From NCBI GenBank assembly GCA_963813195.1, contig CAWEYC010000036.1, positions 186,001 through 250,000 of the forward strand: a DNA stretch of 64,000 nucleotides, written 5' to 3'. This document shows, piece by piece, positions 27,312 to 36,512 of the stretch. The notes below the pieces were generated by a model. That model did not search any database and had not been told where the DNA came from. It saw nothing but the letters and a program-made list of their open reading frames with translations. Source of the stretch: Roseiarcus sp963813195. GTDB taxonomy: Bacteria > Pseudomonadota > Alphaproteobacteria > Rhizobiales > Beijerinckiaceae. A program made the position numbers and the translations under genes. The number at the start of each line of letters is the position of its first letter. Within the stretch, counting starts at the first letter, position 1.

Positions 27312-28626
27312 ACTCCGCCGCGGCCGCCCGCGTACCCGCCGCGTTCAGGGCGTGGTCGAGATCGGCGAGGATGTCGTCGACGTGTTCGAGGCCGACGGAC
27401 AGCCGGACGTAGCCCTCCGTGACGCCGGTGGCGAGTTGATCGGCCGGCGAGAGCTGCGAATGGGTCGTCGTCGCGGGATGAATGGCGAGGCTGCGCGCGT
27501 CGCCGATATTGGCGACGTGATAGAAGAGCTGCAGAGCGTCGATGAACCGCCGCCCCGCCTCGCGGCCGCCCGCCAGTTCGAAGCCGACAAGGCCGCCAAG
27601 GCCTCCTTTCAGATATTTCTCCGCCCGCTCGCGCGCGACGCCGGTCTGCATCGAGGGATGGATCACTTTCGTCACTTCCGGCCGCTTGGCGAGATAGGCG
27701 GCGACGGCTTGCGCATTGGCGCAGTGGCGCTCGATGCGCAGCGGCAACGTCTCGATGCCTTGCAAGGTGAGAAAGGCGTTGAACGGCGAAATCGCCGAGC
27801 CGAGATCGCGCAGCAGCGTCACGCGCGCCTTGATGATATAGGCGATCGGGCCGAGCGGCTTGACCGCCTCGCTCCACACCGCGCCGTGATAGCTGGGATC
27901 GGGCGTGTTCATCGCCGGCTGACGCTCGGCGAAGTCCTCCCAAGGGAAGTCGCCGCCGTCGACGATGAGGCCGCCGATCGACGTGCCGTGTCCGCCCAGG
28001 TACTTGGTCGAGGAATAGACGACGATCGCCGCGCCGTGTTCGAAGGGGCGCGTCAGCAGCGGCGCCGCGGTGTTGTCGATGATCAGGGGAATGCCCAGCG
28101 GCCGGCCGATCGCCGCCACCTCGGCGATCGGAAAGGCGATCAGCTTCGGGTTGGGCAGTGTCTCCGCGTAATAGGCGCGGGTGCGCGAATCGGTCGCGCG
28201 GCGGAAATTCTCGGGGTCCGAGGGATCGACGAAACGCGCCTCGATTCCCTGATCCTTCAGCGTATTAGCGAAGAGATTCCAAGTGCCGCCGTAAAGATCG
28301 GTCGAGGAGACGATGTTGTCGCCGACCCGGGCCAGGTTCTGCACCGCAAAGGCCGAAGCCGCCTGGCCGCTCGCCACCGCGAGCGCCGCGACCCCACCCT
28401 CCAGCGCCGCTACGCGCTTCTCCAGGACGTCGTTGGTCGGATTCATGATGCGTGTGTAGATGTTGCCGAGCTCTTTCAGGGCGAACAGGTTGGACGCGTG
28501 CTCGGCGCTGTGAAACTGATAGGACGTCGTCTGGAAGATCGGCACGGCGACGGATCCCGTCGTCGGATCGGCGCGCCAACCCGCATGCAGCGCGAGCGTT
28601 TCCGGTTTGAAGGACGTTTGCGACAT
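27310..28626 (-). CDS. metY: O-acetylhomoserine aminocarboxypropyltransferase (sulfhydrylase)
   Basis: A 438-residue PLP enzyme of the Cys/Met-metabolism family that makes homocysteine from O-acetylhomoserine and sulfide. It opens MSQTSFKPETLALHAGWRADPTTGSVAVPIFQTTSY. The PLP-binding lysine lies in VVYSSTKYLGGHGTSIGG, and the C-terminal SLGL-type block reads EGYVRLSVGLEHVDDILADL. ATG 28626 has GGGAG upstream. It is transcribed alone from the promoter at 28743-28771. Confidence 0.93.
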   Translation of the reverse strand: MSQTSFKPETLALHAGWRADPTTGSVAVPIFQTTSYQFHSAEHASNLFALKELGNIYTRIMNPTNDVLEKRVAALEGGVAALAVASGQAASAFAVQNLARVGDNIVSSTDLYGGTWNLFANTLKDQGIEARFVDPSDPENFRRATDSRTRAYYAETLPNPKLIAFPIAEVAAIGRPLGIPLIIDNTAAPLLTRPFEHGAAIVVYSSTKYLGGHGTSIGGLIVDGGDFPWEDFAERQPAMNTPDPSYHGAVWSEAVKPLGPIAYIIKARVTLLRDLGSAISPFNAFLTLQGIETLPLRIERHCANAQAVAAYLAKRPEVTKVIHPSMQTGVARERAEKYLKGGLGGLVGFELAGGREAGRRFIDALQLFYHVANIGDARSLAIHPATTTHSQLSPADQLATGVTEGYVRLSVGLEHVDDILADLDHALNAAGTRAAAAE

Positions 28627-28742
28627 GAGACACTCCCGATGGTTATGACTGGCGCGGCTAATTGGGGGGACGCCTGTCGACAGCCGGGTCCAGCACGGTC
28701 CCAAGGCGCGACGTGACGGCTTCGCGCGCGATCGACGGAAAA

Positions 28743-28771
28743 TAGATATTTAAGTCTATCTAATGTGTCAA
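28743..28771 (-). promoter_or_regulatory. Promoter of metY with an overlapping dyad
   Basis: On the minus strand TTGACA (28771-28766), a 17-nt spacer and TATCTA (28748-28743) form a sigma-70-like promoter. The dyad TAGATA-N8-TATCTA (28743-28762) covers the -10 box and could be the site of a methionine-pathway repressor; the repressor identity is not known. Confidence 0.5.
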
Positions 28772-28851
28772 CTAAACGGCCCTTCGCTTCCGCGCGCGCA
28801 TTGACCCTAACTCCGCCCCACACTAGAGACGGCGCAGCGGGAGAGAAGATC

Positions 28852-29478
28852 ATGGCGGTCATTGTCGCTTTCGGCGATTCCAACACCTGGGGTTACGACC
28901 CCAGAAGCGCGACCCGCTTCGCGCCGGATGTCCGGTGGACCGGCGTCATGCAGCGCGCGCTTGGCGCGGGCCACACCGTCATCGAGGAAGGGCTCAACGG
29001 CCGCACCACGGTCTTCGACGATCCGATCGAGCCCGACCGGCGCGGTTCGGACTATCTGCCGCCTTGTCTGAGGAGCCACGCGCCGCTCGATCTCGTCATC
29101 ATCGCGCTCGGCTGCAACGACATGAAGAAGCGCTTCTCCGCCTCGCCCGGCGATATCGCCAACGGGGCGGAACGTTTGATTCGCATCGCGCGCGCCGAGG
29201 CGGTCGGTCCCGGCGGCGCGCCGCCCGCGATTCTCCTCGTCGCGCCGCCCCCGACGGCCAAACTGACCGACTTCGCCGAAATGTTCGAAGGCGCCAGCGA
29301 CAAATCGCGCATGCTCGCGAAACGCTATCGCGAAGTCGCCGAACGTCAGAACGTCGGCTTCGTCGACGCGGGCGAATTCGTCGCCTGCTCGGACCTCGAC
29401 GGCATCCATTTCGAAGCCGAGGCTCACGCCGTTCTCGGCCAGGCGATGGCCGAGGCCGTGCGGATGATGCTGGGTTGA
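28852..29478 (+). CDS. SGNH/GDSL-family esterase (arylesterase-like)
   Basis: A 208-residue hydrolase with the GDSL blocks visible: nucleophile Ser in IVAFGDSNTWGYDP (residues 4-17), GLNGRTT, the Asn of GCNDMKKRF, and the DGIHFE segment carrying the Asp/His near the end. Close relatives are arylesterases or acyltransferases such as those acting on small acyl esters. ATG 28852 follows GGGAGAGAAG. There is no signal peptide, so it is cytosolic. It is divergent from metY. Confidence 0.88.
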   Translation: MAVIVAFGDSNTWGYDPRSATRFAPDVRWTGVMQRALGAGHTVIEEGLNGRTTVFDDPIEPDRRGSDYLPPCLRSHAPLDLVIIALGCNDMKKRFSASPGDIANGAERLIRIARAEAVGPGGAPPAILLVAPPPTAKLTDFAEMFEGASDKSRMLAKRYREVAERQNVGFVDAGEFVACSDLDGIHFEAEAHAVLGQAMAEAVRMMLG

Positions 29479-29519
29479 ACGACATTTGAGGCGGGCGCGC
29501 CCTCGGCGCTGCGGAAACA

Positions 29520-30911
29520 ATGAACCAGCTCCACCGACCTGGGAAAGCCGCCGCGCGGCCGTGGCTCGCGCGTGAGATCGCCGCGACCCTGGCGCTGAGC
29601 GGACCGATCGTGGTCACCAACCTCGCCGTCAACTTCATGACGACGACCGACGTCATGATGCTCGGCTGGCTGTCGCCGAAGGCGCTCGCCGCGGGCGCGC
29701 TCGGCCAAAATCTCTACATGCCGCTGTTTCTGTTTTGCGTTGGGGTGATCGGCGCCGTCGCGCCGATTGCGGCGAGCCTCGTAGGCGCCGACTCGAGTGA
29801 CGAATCTAGCCTGCGCCGCGCCTGCCATCAGGCGCTCCTCAGCGCCTTCGTCCTCGCGGCGCCGGCCTGGGCGATCCTTTGGAACGCCAACGCGATTCTG
29901 CTGGCGATCGGCGAACCGCCGGAACTCGCGGCGCAAGCGGCGATCTACATGCGCGGTCTGCAATGGGCGCTCGCGCCGGCGCTGCTCTACTTCGCCACCC
30001 GTTCGGTCTTCGCCGCGCTGGGGCGAACCGCGCCTACGCTGATCGCCGCGCTCCTCGCGGTCGTCTTCAACGCCCTCGCCAATTATGCTCTGGTCTTCGG
30101 CCATTTTGGCGCGCCGGCCTTGGGCGTGTTCGGCTCGGGCGTCGCCACGAGCCTGTCGCAGTCCGTCATGCTCCTTACCCTCGTTGCCTACTCGCTTCTC
30201 GATCCGCATCTGCGCCGCTACCGGTTGTTTCTCGGCATCTGGCGGCCGGATTGGCGCTCGCTTGGCCGCCTTTGGCGCCTCGGCCTGCCGATCGGCGCAA
30301 CGATCGCGGCGGAAATATCGATCTTCGCCGCGGCGGGACTGATGATGGGCCTGATCGGCCCCGCTTCGCTCGAGGCGCACGCGATCGTGCTGCAGATCTC
30401 GGCGACCGCGTTCATGGTGCCGCTCGGCCTCGGGCAGGCCGCGAGCGTGCGCGTCGGCCACGCCTTCGGGGCGCGCGACGCGTCGGGCGTGGCGCGCGCC
30501 GGCTGGATCGCGTTCTTCGTCACCATGGCCTTTGTCGCGCTCTCCGCCTCGACGATGCTCGCAGCGCCGCGACTGCTCATTGCGCCGTTCCTCGCCGCCA
30601 AACGGACGGAGAACGCCGAAATCGTCGCGCTCGCGCTTTCCTTCCTGCGCGTCGCCGCGATTTTCCAGATGTTCGACGGCGCGCAGGCCGCGCTCGCCAA
30701 CATGCTGCGCGGCGTCCACAATTCGCGCTGGCCGATGATGATGGCGCTTCTCGGCTACTGGGCGATCGGCGCGCCGATCGGCCTCGCGCTCGCCTTCGCG
30801 ACGCCGCTGCGCGGCCTCGGCCTGTGGATCGGCCTCGCCTGCGGCCTTGCGGCGGTGGCGCTGCAATTGTTGTGGCGCTGGCGCGGCCGGGAGCGGCGGG
30901 GATTCTTCTGA
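29520..30911 (+). CDS. MATE-family multidrug efflux transporter (NorM-like)
   Basis: A 463-residue protein with about 12 hydrophobic helices in two similar halves. The first half shows ALSGPIVVTNLAVNFMTTTDVMMLGWLSPKALAA, the second LPIGATIAAEISIFAAAGLMMGLIGPASLEAHAI. It exports cationic or other drugs against Na+ or H+. It starts 41 nt after the esterase gene, possibly in the same transcript. Confidence 0.93.
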   Translation: MNQLHRPGKAAARPWLAREIAATLALSGPIVVTNLAVNFMTTTDVMMLGWLSPKALAAGALGQNLYMPLFLFCVGVIGAVAPIAASLVGADSSDESSLRRACHQALLSAFVLAAPAWAILWNANAILLAIGEPPELAAQAAIYMRGLQWALAPALLYFATRSVFAALGRTAPTLIAALLAVVFNALANYALVFGHFGAPALGVFGSGVATSLSQSVMLLTLVAYSLLDPHLRRYRLFLGIWRPDWRSLGRLWRLGLPIGATIAAEISIFAAAGLMMGLIGPASLEAHAIVLQISATAFMVPLGLGQAASVRVGHAFGARDASGVARAGWIAFFVTMAFVALSASTMLAAPRLLIAPFLAAKRTENAEIVALALSFLRVAAIFQMFDGAQAALANMLRGVHNSRWPMMMALLGYWAIGAPIGLALAFATPLRGLGLWIGLACGLAAVALQLLWRWRGRERRGFF

Positions 30912-30995
30912 GATGGCGCGCGCTGCGTTGACGCCCCCTCCTCGCGGGTCTTAAGCCAGAGCGGCCCGCGAACCGCGCGGCGACTGGAGAAGACC

Positions 30996-31979
30996 ATGCC
31001 CGCCAAACGAACGCCCCTGATCATTGACGTCGACACCGGCATCGACGACGCGTTCGGGCTGCTCTACGCCTGCGCCTCGCCGCATGCGCGCCTCATCGGC
31101 GTCTCGACTGTCGCGGGCAACGTCAGTCTGAGCCGCGCCACTCGCAATACGCGGGCCGTGCTGGCGCTGGCCAACCGCGCCGACATCCCCGTGTGGCCAG
31201 GTTGCGCCTCGCCGATGCTCCACTTGGGGGAGGACGCCAGCGAGATCCACGGCGACAGCGGGCTTGGCCATGCCGTCCTGCCCGATCCCCCAGGCGATGA
31301 CGCCGCCCGCAACGCCATCGACGAGATCATCGCCCACGCGCACGCGTTGAAGGGCGAGTTGGTGCTCGTCGCAACCGGCCCGCTCACCAATATCGCGGCC
31401 GCCATTATGCGCGAGCCGGCCTTGCCCCGGCTCGTCGAACGCCTGGTTCTGATGGGCGGGGCCTTTCGCGAGGCCGGAAACGTCACGCCGGCGGCGGAAT
31501 TCAACATCTGGTACGATCCGGAGGCGGCGCGCATGGTCTTTCGCGCCTTCAGCGCCGAGGGCGCCGCGCCGCTGGTCGCTATTGGTCTCGACGTCACGCG
31601 CAAGACGCAACTCCTCCCCACCGACATCGACGCGCTCGCCAATCGCTGCGCCGGATTGCCGCGTGCACCGGCGCTGATGCGCTTTCTGGAGGACGCCGGT
31701 CGCCATTATTTCGATCTCATGGAGCAGCGGCAGGGCGCGCGCGTCTTCACGATGCACGACCCGCTCGCCATCGCCGTGGCGATCCAACCGTCGTTCGTCG
31801 TAACGGAGAGGGTCGCGGTCGACGTCGAGACGGCGGGCCTCCTGACCAGCGGAATGACCGTCGCCGACTGGCGCGGCGTCTGGAAGCGGCCGCCCAACGC
31901 CGAGGTTGCGACCGCCGTCGAGGCGAAACGCTTCATCGCCGATTTTCTCGACGCGATGGAGAGATTGGCGCGGGGGTGA
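30996..31979 (+). CDS. Inosine-uridine preferring nucleoside hydrolase family protein
   Basis: A 327-residue protein with the family N-terminal calcium-binding motif LIIDVDTGIDDAFGLLYA (about 8-25). ELVLVATGPLTNIAAA and PAAEFNIWYDPEAARMVF follow. These enzymes hydrolyse the N-glycosidic bond of ribonucleosides for salvage. It is convergent with the lyxose isomerase gene across a palindromic REP-like hairpin. Confidence 0.93.
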   Translation: MPAKRTPLIIDVDTGIDDAFGLLYACASPHARLIGVSTVAGNVSLSRATRNTRAVLALANRADIPVWPGCASPMLHLGEDASEIHGDSGLGHAVLPDPPGDDAARNAIDEIIAHAHALKGELVLVATGPLTNIAAAIMREPALPRLVERLVLMGGAFREAGNVTPAAEFNIWYDPEAARMVFRAFSAEGAAPLVAIGLDVTRKTQLLPTDIDALANRCAGLPRAPALMRFLEDAGRHYFDLMEQRQGARVFTMHDPLAIAVAIQPSFVVTERVAVDVETAGLLTSGMTVADWRGVWKRPPNAEVATAVEAKRFIADFLDAMERLARG

Positions 31980-31989
31980 CGCGCATCTT

Positions 31990-32014
31990 CCCTTCCCCCT
32001 TTGCGGGAGAAGGG
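31990..32014. repeat. Degenerate REP-like hairpin between convergent genes
   Basis: CCCTTCCCCC-TTTGC-GGGAGAAGGG, an imperfect 10-bp stem with one mismatch. It is of the same family as the palindromes around dnaE2. Its position between convergent stops makes it a possible bidirectional terminator. Confidence 0.6.
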
Positions 32015-32026
32015 AGCGCTTTGCGT

Positions 32027-32719
32027 TTACCCGATCTGCCCGACGATGCGCGCGTGATCGCGCACGGTCACGTAACGCTTGGGCTGGTCCTCGTCGATCG
32101 GCGCGGCCGGCTCGAGCGAAGGCAGGAAGTAGTTGTCGCTCGCGTCGTCGTTGACGAGCGATACTTCACCGGCCAGCGTCGCGCCGCCCTCCGCCCAGAA
32201 GGAGTGAGCGACGAAGGGCTCGAGCACGATGCTCTCGCCCGGCTCCAAGCTCACATGGTCGCCCGGACCGAGATCGAGCATCGTGACGTCCTTGAGAACG
32301 CGGAAGCGCTCCTTCAGCGGGGCGCCGGCGCGATCGACCTTGAACAACTCGACGACGAATCGAGCCCCGCCACGGTTCACAATGTCCTCTGTCTTGACGA
32401 TGTGGTAGTGATGCGGCGTGCGCTGACCGGCGTCGGCCATCAGCGCCTTTTCGGCGTAGAGGCGGCCGCGCCCATTCGCCAAGTGCCGCCAGTCGCCCAT
32501 GCGCAGCGTGAAGACGCTGAGGCCGTCGCTGGCGAAGGCGCCGGGCTTGAACTCGACGATATTCCAGCCGAGACCCGCTTGCGCGATGCGGCGCGCGGCG
32601 CCCGCGTCGGCGCGGTAATCCTCTTCGCTCCACAGTGCGAAGGGCGGCAGCTTGACGCCGTGACGCTCGCAAAGCGCCACCATCGCGTCGATTCGGGAAT
32701 CCACGAACGATCGTCTCAT
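32027..32719 (-). CDS. D-lyxose isomerase family cupin protein
   Basis: A 230-residue protein with a cupin barrel. The metal-binding residues appear in RTPHHYHIVKTEDIVNRGG and in EPFVAHSFWAEGG. The family interconverts D-lyxose/D-xylulose or D-mannose/D-fructose. The physiological sugar here is unknown. It lies 13 nt downstream of ppa on the minus strand, probably co-transcribed. Confidence 0.82.
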   Translation of the reverse strand: MRRSFVDSRIDAMVALCERHGVKLPPFALWSEEDYRADAGAARRIAQAGLGWNIVEFKPGAFASDGLSVFTLRMGDWRHLANGRGRLYAEKALMADAGQRTPHHYHIVKTEDIVNRGGARFVVELFKVDRAGAPLKERFRVLKDVTMLDLGPGDHVSLEPGESIVLEPFVAHSFWAEGGATLAGEVSLVNDDASDNYFLPSLEPAAPIDEDQPKRYVTVRDHARIVGQIG

Positions 32720-32732
32720 CGCCTCGCCCCGA

Positions 32733-33275
32733 TCATACCTTGGCTTTGGCCTCCTTGGCGCGTTCGATGCCCTCGAGAACGAGCCGCCGCGCTTCGTCCG
32801 CGTCGCCCCAACGGAGGATCTTGACCCACTTGTTCGGCTCGAGATCCTTGTAATGGGCGAAGAAATGTTCGATTTGCTTCAGCGTGATCTCGGGCAGATC
32901 GGTGAAATTGGAGACGGCGGCATAGCGTTGCGTGAGCTTGGCCGTCGGCACGGCGAGCAACTTCTCGTCGCCGCCCCCTTCGTCCTCCATCAGCAGCACG
33001 CCGACGATTTTGCAGCTCATGACGGCGCCGGGAATGATCGCGCGCGTATTGGCGACGATGACGTCGCAAGGGTCGCCATCGCCGGACAGCGTGTGCGGGA
33101 TGAAGCCGTAATTGCCGGGATAGCGCATCGAAGTATAGAGGAAGCGGTCGACAGTCAGCGCGCCGCTCGCTTTGTCCATCTCGTATTTGATCGGCTCGCC
33201 GCCGATCGGCACCTCGATGACCACGTTGACTTCGTGCGGCGCGTTCTTGCCGATAAGGATCGCATCCAAATTCAA
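32733..33275 (-). CDS. ppa: Inorganic pyrophosphatase
   Basis: A 180-residue family I soluble pyrophosphatase. The signature DGDPCDVIV, with EVPIGGEPIKYEMDKASG (about 21-38) and YPGNYGFIPHTLS, is clear. No ATG fits: the family start aligns to TTG 33275 (MNLDAILIGKN), supported by GGAG seven bases upstream. Mg-dependent hydrolysis of PPi drives biosynthesis. A lyxose isomerase gene follows closely. Confidence 0.95.
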   Translation of the reverse strand: MNLDAILIGKNAPHEVNVVIEVPIGGEPIKYEMDKASGALTVDRFLYTSMRYPGNYGFIPHTLSGDGDPCDVIVANTRAIIPGAVMSCKIVGVLLMEDEGGGDEKLLAVPTAKLTQRYAAVSNFTDLPEITLKQIEHFFAHYKDLEPNKWVKILRWGDADEARRLVLEGIERAKEAKAKV

Positions 33276-33373
33276 AGGTTTGCTCCGAGGTCGAGGGGCC
33301 GGCTCGGCGAACCCGCGGCGCGACCATGAAGCCGTGCGATCCGCCCGCGGCCCTCATAGCCGCGAACCATAGA

Positions 33374-33880
33374 TCAATCAAAGCCGAAAGCGACCCGCTC
33401 GCGCGTTTCCGCCCCGAATTGCTCGGGCGCGCGACGCACGATGCACCCGCCGAGCCGGCGATAGAAGGCGAGCGCGCGGTCGTTGCCGGCGAGCGCCCAG
33501 ACGACGAATGACGCATAGCCGTGCGCCGCAAGATCGCGCTGCGCCGCCTCGAACATCCGTCGGCCGAGCCCGCCGCCCTGGTATTCGGGCGCGAGATAGA
33601 GCTCGAAAATCTCGCCGCTGAAATTCAGCGACGGCATGCGATTGCGCCCATAGCTGCAATAGCCCGCCACGGTATCGGCGAAGTCGAGCACGATCAGCCG
33701 CGTCCCGCCCGCAATGGCCCGCCGCCACCAATCGGGGCCGCGCCGCACGATCATACGTTCGAGTTCGCGGCCGGGAATCACGCCACGGTAGGCGTCGCGC
33801 CATGCCTCGTCGTGCACATGCGCGATCGCCGTCTCGTCGCCGAGGCGCGCGGTGCGAATGGATATGACCGTCTCGACCAT
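33374..33880 (-). CDS. GNAT-family N-acetyltransferase
   Basis: A 168-residue GCN5-type acetyltransferase. Motif A, the acetyl-CoA pyrophosphate loop, is LYLAPEYQGGGLGRRMFEAA (about 94-113), and the C-terminal ALAFYRRLGGCIVRR is typical. The acceptor substrate cannot be told. It is divergent from the DUF3108 gene over a 172-bp gap that holds no other recognisable feature. Confidence 0.87.
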   Translation of the reverse strand: MVETVISIRTARLGDETAIAHVHDEAWRDAYRGVIPGRELERMIVRRGPDWWRRAIAGGTRLIVLDFADTVAGYCSYGRNRMPSLNFSGEIFELYLAPEYQGGGLGRRMFEAAQRDLAAHGYASFVVWALAGNDRALAFYRRLGGCIVRRAPEQFGAETRERVAFGFD

Positions 33881-34052
33881 GGGGCGAGGTTACGTCCGCC
33901 CGCGCCCGCGCCGCAAGACCCTGACAGCGCGCCTCCGCAACATTTTTGCCGCCGGCGGTCAAATCGCCGCAAACGAGTTCTGCGCCATTTTGATGTCGGA
34001 TTTTCGCGACAAGGATGGTACTTTCAACTCGTTCGTGTCTGGAGATGGATGG

Positions 34053-34868
34053 ATGTCCCTGCGGCGGTTGGCCGTGCGCGTGGCGCGCGGCCTCAGCCTT
34101 GGCGCCGCTGCCTTGGCGTTCGCGACTGTCGGCGCGCGCGCCGATATGCTGCACGCGACCTATAAAGTCTCTTTGATCGGCCTGCCGATCGGCGTCGCCA
34201 GCGTCAGCGCGACACTAACGCCGAACAGTTACGCGATCGCCGCTTCCGCCAAACTGTCGGGCCTCGCTTCCATCATCTCCCGTTCGCGCGGCGCCTCGAC
34301 GGGCCGCGGCGCGATCGTCGGCAACCGTGTCGTCCCGGCGACATTCGCGACCATTGCGTCCAATTCCTCGATGACGCGCACGATTCGCATGTCGCTCGCC
34401 GGCAACGCGGTTACCGGCGTCGACATTTCGCCGCCCTATGAGGACAAGCCCGATCGCGTCCCCCTAACCGAGAATGACGAGCGGGGCATCGTCGATCCCG
34501 TCGGCGCCTTCGTCATTCCCGCCCCGGCCAAGGGTCCGCTCATCGGACCGGCTTCCTGCGACCACAAGATTCCCGTCTTCGACGGCTACACGCGCTTCGA
34601 CGTCGATCTGACCTATGTCGGAGAACGCGAGGTTTCAGCCAAGGGCTACTCGGGCCCGGTGGCGGTCTGCGCCGTCCGCTACGTGCCGATCGCCGGCCAC
34701 CGGCGGGATCGTCCGGCGACGAAATTCATGGCCGACAACAAGGATCTCGAAGTCTGGCTGGCGCCGATCGACGGCGCCAGGGTGCTGATGCCCTTCCGCG
34801 TTTCGGCCCGCACGATGGTCGGCACGACGGTCATCGAGGCGTCCGAGTTCAGCGTCGCGACGAAGTGA
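34053..34868 (+). CDS. Exported DUF3108 protein
   Basis: A 271-residue protein with a signal peptide (MSLRRLAVRVARGLSLGAAALAFATVGARA). The start at 34053 is chosen for this peptide and the GGAG upstream; the frame is open further but without support. The body has the DUF3108 beta-rich pattern ATYKVSLIGLPIGVASVSATL and a late CAVRYVPIAGHRRDR. Such proteins are periplasmic, with no established role. Confidence 0.85.
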   Translation: MSLRRLAVRVARGLSLGAAALAFATVGARADMLHATYKVSLIGLPIGVASVSATLTPNSYAIAASAKLSGLASIISRSRGASTGRGAIVGNRVVPATFATIASNSSMTRTIRMSLAGNAVTGVDISPPYEDKPDRVPLTENDERGIVDPVGAFVIPAPAKGPLIGPASCDHKIPVFDGYTRFDVDLTYVGEREVSAKGYSGPVAVCAVRYVPIAGHRRDRPATKFMADNKDLEVWLAPIDGARVLMPFRVSARTMVGTTVIEASEFSVATK

Positions 34869-34884
34869 CGCGCCGCGAGGCCCC

Positions 34885-35334
34885 TCAGTTGAGATCGTCG
34901 GGCGCGTAGGGCATCGGCAGGACGCCAACCCCGTCCTCGAGCAATGCCTCGACCTCGGCGCGGCTCGCTTGCCCACGGATGGCTCGCTCCGGCGCCTCGC
35001 CGGTATGGATCGCCCGCGCGACCTCGGGAAACTTTGCGCCGACGTCGTCGGTGTGGGCTTCGATCTCCCGCCGCAAGTTCCGCACCGCTTCGCGCAACGT
35101 CTTCTGGCGTTCGTCGAGGAGCGTGACAGGAACCGGCGGCGGCGCGGTTTTCTCGCGCTCAGGCCGCGCCGCGCCGAGAACGGCCGGCGCCATGATCGCC
35201 TTGGAGACGCGCGTCGAAGCGCATTCCGGACACGCGATCAGGCCCCGTCGCGCCTGCTTGTCGTAAGCGGCGCCGTCGGGAAACCAACTTTCGAAATCAT
35301 GGCCCTTATCGCAGGCGAGCGCGAATTTGATCAT
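34885..35334 (-). CDS. DUF1178 family protein
   Basis: A 149-residue protein, MIKFALACDKGHDFESWFPDG, with a CxxC pair in CPECAST that looks like a zinc ribbon (with Cys8). The C-terminal half is charged and helical. It is widespread in alphaproteobacteria beside grxC, of unknown function. The ATG at 35334 overlaps the grxC stop (ATGA). The nitrilase gene often found between these two is absent here. Confidence 0.9.
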   Translation of the reverse strand: MIKFALACDKGHDFESWFPDGAAYDKQARRGLIACPECASTRVSKAIMAPAVLGAARPEREKTAPPPVPVTLLDERQKTLREAVRNLRREIEAHTDDVGAKFPEVARAIHTGEAPERAIRGQASRAEVEALLEDGVGVLPMPYAPDDLN

Positions 35335-35594
35335 GCTTCACTCGCAAGCAGAGCGTCGAGCCGGCCCGCGCTTTCGAGATCGTAGAGGTCGTCGCAGCCC
35401 CCGACATGGGACGGGCCGATGAAAATCTGCGGCACAGTCGATTGTCCGCCCGCCTTAACCGCCATCGCCGCCTGGCCGGCGCGATCGCCGTCGACGCTGA
35501 TTTCCTCGAACAGCGCACCCTTGCGGCGCAGCAAATCCTTCGCGGCGTGGCAATAGGGGCAGCTCGTTTTGGTGTAGATCACGATCGGCGGCAA
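35331..35594 (-). CDS. grxC: Glutaredoxin 3
   Basis: An 87-residue thiol oxidoreductase with the dithiol site C12-P-Y-C15 and the glutathione-binding TVPQIFIGPSHVGGCDDLYDLE. It starts at TTG 35594 (no suitable ATG), with GGAG about 10 nt upstream. It reduces mixed disulphides with glutathione. It is coupled to the DUF1178 gene and lies downstream of comF. Confidence 0.93.
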   Translation of the reverse strand: MPPIVIYTKTSCPYCHAAKDLLRRKGALFEEISVDGDRAGQAAMAVKAGGQSTVPQIFIGPSHVGGCDDLYDLESAGRLDALLASEA

Positions 35595-35647
35595 GGATAA
35601 ATCACTCCATGAGGGCCAAGGTTTGGCCTTTGTCTATATATGGGGCG

Positions 35648-36442
35648 TCACGTACCTGTCACAACCCGCGCGAAGACGATGAGATCGACATCGCAGGCGC
35701 CGGCGCGAAGCAACGCCCGGGCGGCGGCGTTGGCCGTCGCGCCGGACGTCAGCACGTCGTCGACCAGAGCGATCCGCCGCCCCTTGATCGGCGCGCCGGG
35801 CAAAGCGCGGAACGCGCCCTGCACGTTCTGCGCACGCTGGTCGCGGCTGAGGCCGACCTGGCTGCGCGTCGCCTTGCGGCGCTGCAGCCAATGCGGCTCG
35901 AACGGCTTGCCCGTGCGCAGCGCGACCGCGCGCGCCAGCGCCGCGGCCTGGTTGAACCGCCGCGTCCACAGCTTGAGCGGGTGCAGCGGCACCGGAACGA
36001 TCGCGTCCGCCTCGGCCAGCACATCGGCGCCGGCCCTGGCCATCCAAGCGCCGAGCGGCCCGGCCAGTTCGCCGCGATCGGAATATTTGAGGCGATGCAC
36101 AAGGCGGCGCGCCGGTCCGTCCTCGAACCGCGCGACGGCGCGCGCGCGCCGGAAGACCGGCGGGTCGGCGATCGCCTGCGGCGACAACAGGCCCTCCCCG
36201 AGATCCTGCTCGAAGGGCGTGCCGAGCCGCTCGCAGAACGGCCGCTCGATGAAGCGCATCGCCCGCCAGCAGGCCGGGCAAAGCGCATCCGCATGCCCTG
36301 TCGCGGCGCGGCAGGCCAGGCATGTCGGGGGATAGAGCATATTGAGGCCCAGGCGGCCGAAGCCAGCCAGAAGGCCGCGCAGCCGTGCGCGCGACGCCGC
36401 AGGCGCTTCGATGTCGGCGTCGCTGGAGGACGGGAAAGTCAC
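35648..36442 (-). CDS. comF: ComF-family phosphoribosyltransferase-like protein
   Basis: A 264-residue protein. An N-terminal zinc-finger-like segment with four Cys (PPTCLACRAATGHADALCPACW) is followed by the ComF barrel PRTase domain with the PRPP-loop RRIALVDDVLTSGATANAAAR. Homologues act in DNA uptake; the role in non-competent alphaproteobacteria is unclear. It starts at GTG 36442. It is usually adjacent to the BioC-like methyltransferase, but here a 3.1-kb cassette separates them. Confidence 0.9.
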   Translation of the reverse strand: MTFPSSSDADIEAPAASRARLRGLLAGFGRLGLNMLYPPTCLACRAATGHADALCPACWRAMRFIERPFCERLGTPFEQDLGEGLLSPQAIADPPVFRRARAVARFEDGPARRLVHRLKYSDRGELAGPLGAWMARAGADVLAEADAIVPVPLHPLKLWTRRFNQAAALARAVALRTGKPFEPHWLQRRKATRSQVGLSRDQRAQNVQGAFRALPGAPIKGRRIALVDDVLTSGATANAAARALLRAGACDVDLIVFARVVTGT

Positions 36443-36512
36443 GCCGCGGAGTTAAGCAGGATTTTCGCGCGTGGGGAACCGGGCGGGCGAAAGTTCGCAC
36501 AGGGCGTGGACA

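Noticed and set aside
28627..28851. SAM-II or other SAM riboswitch upstream of metY
   Set aside because: The conserved SAM-II core was looked for on the minus strand and not found.
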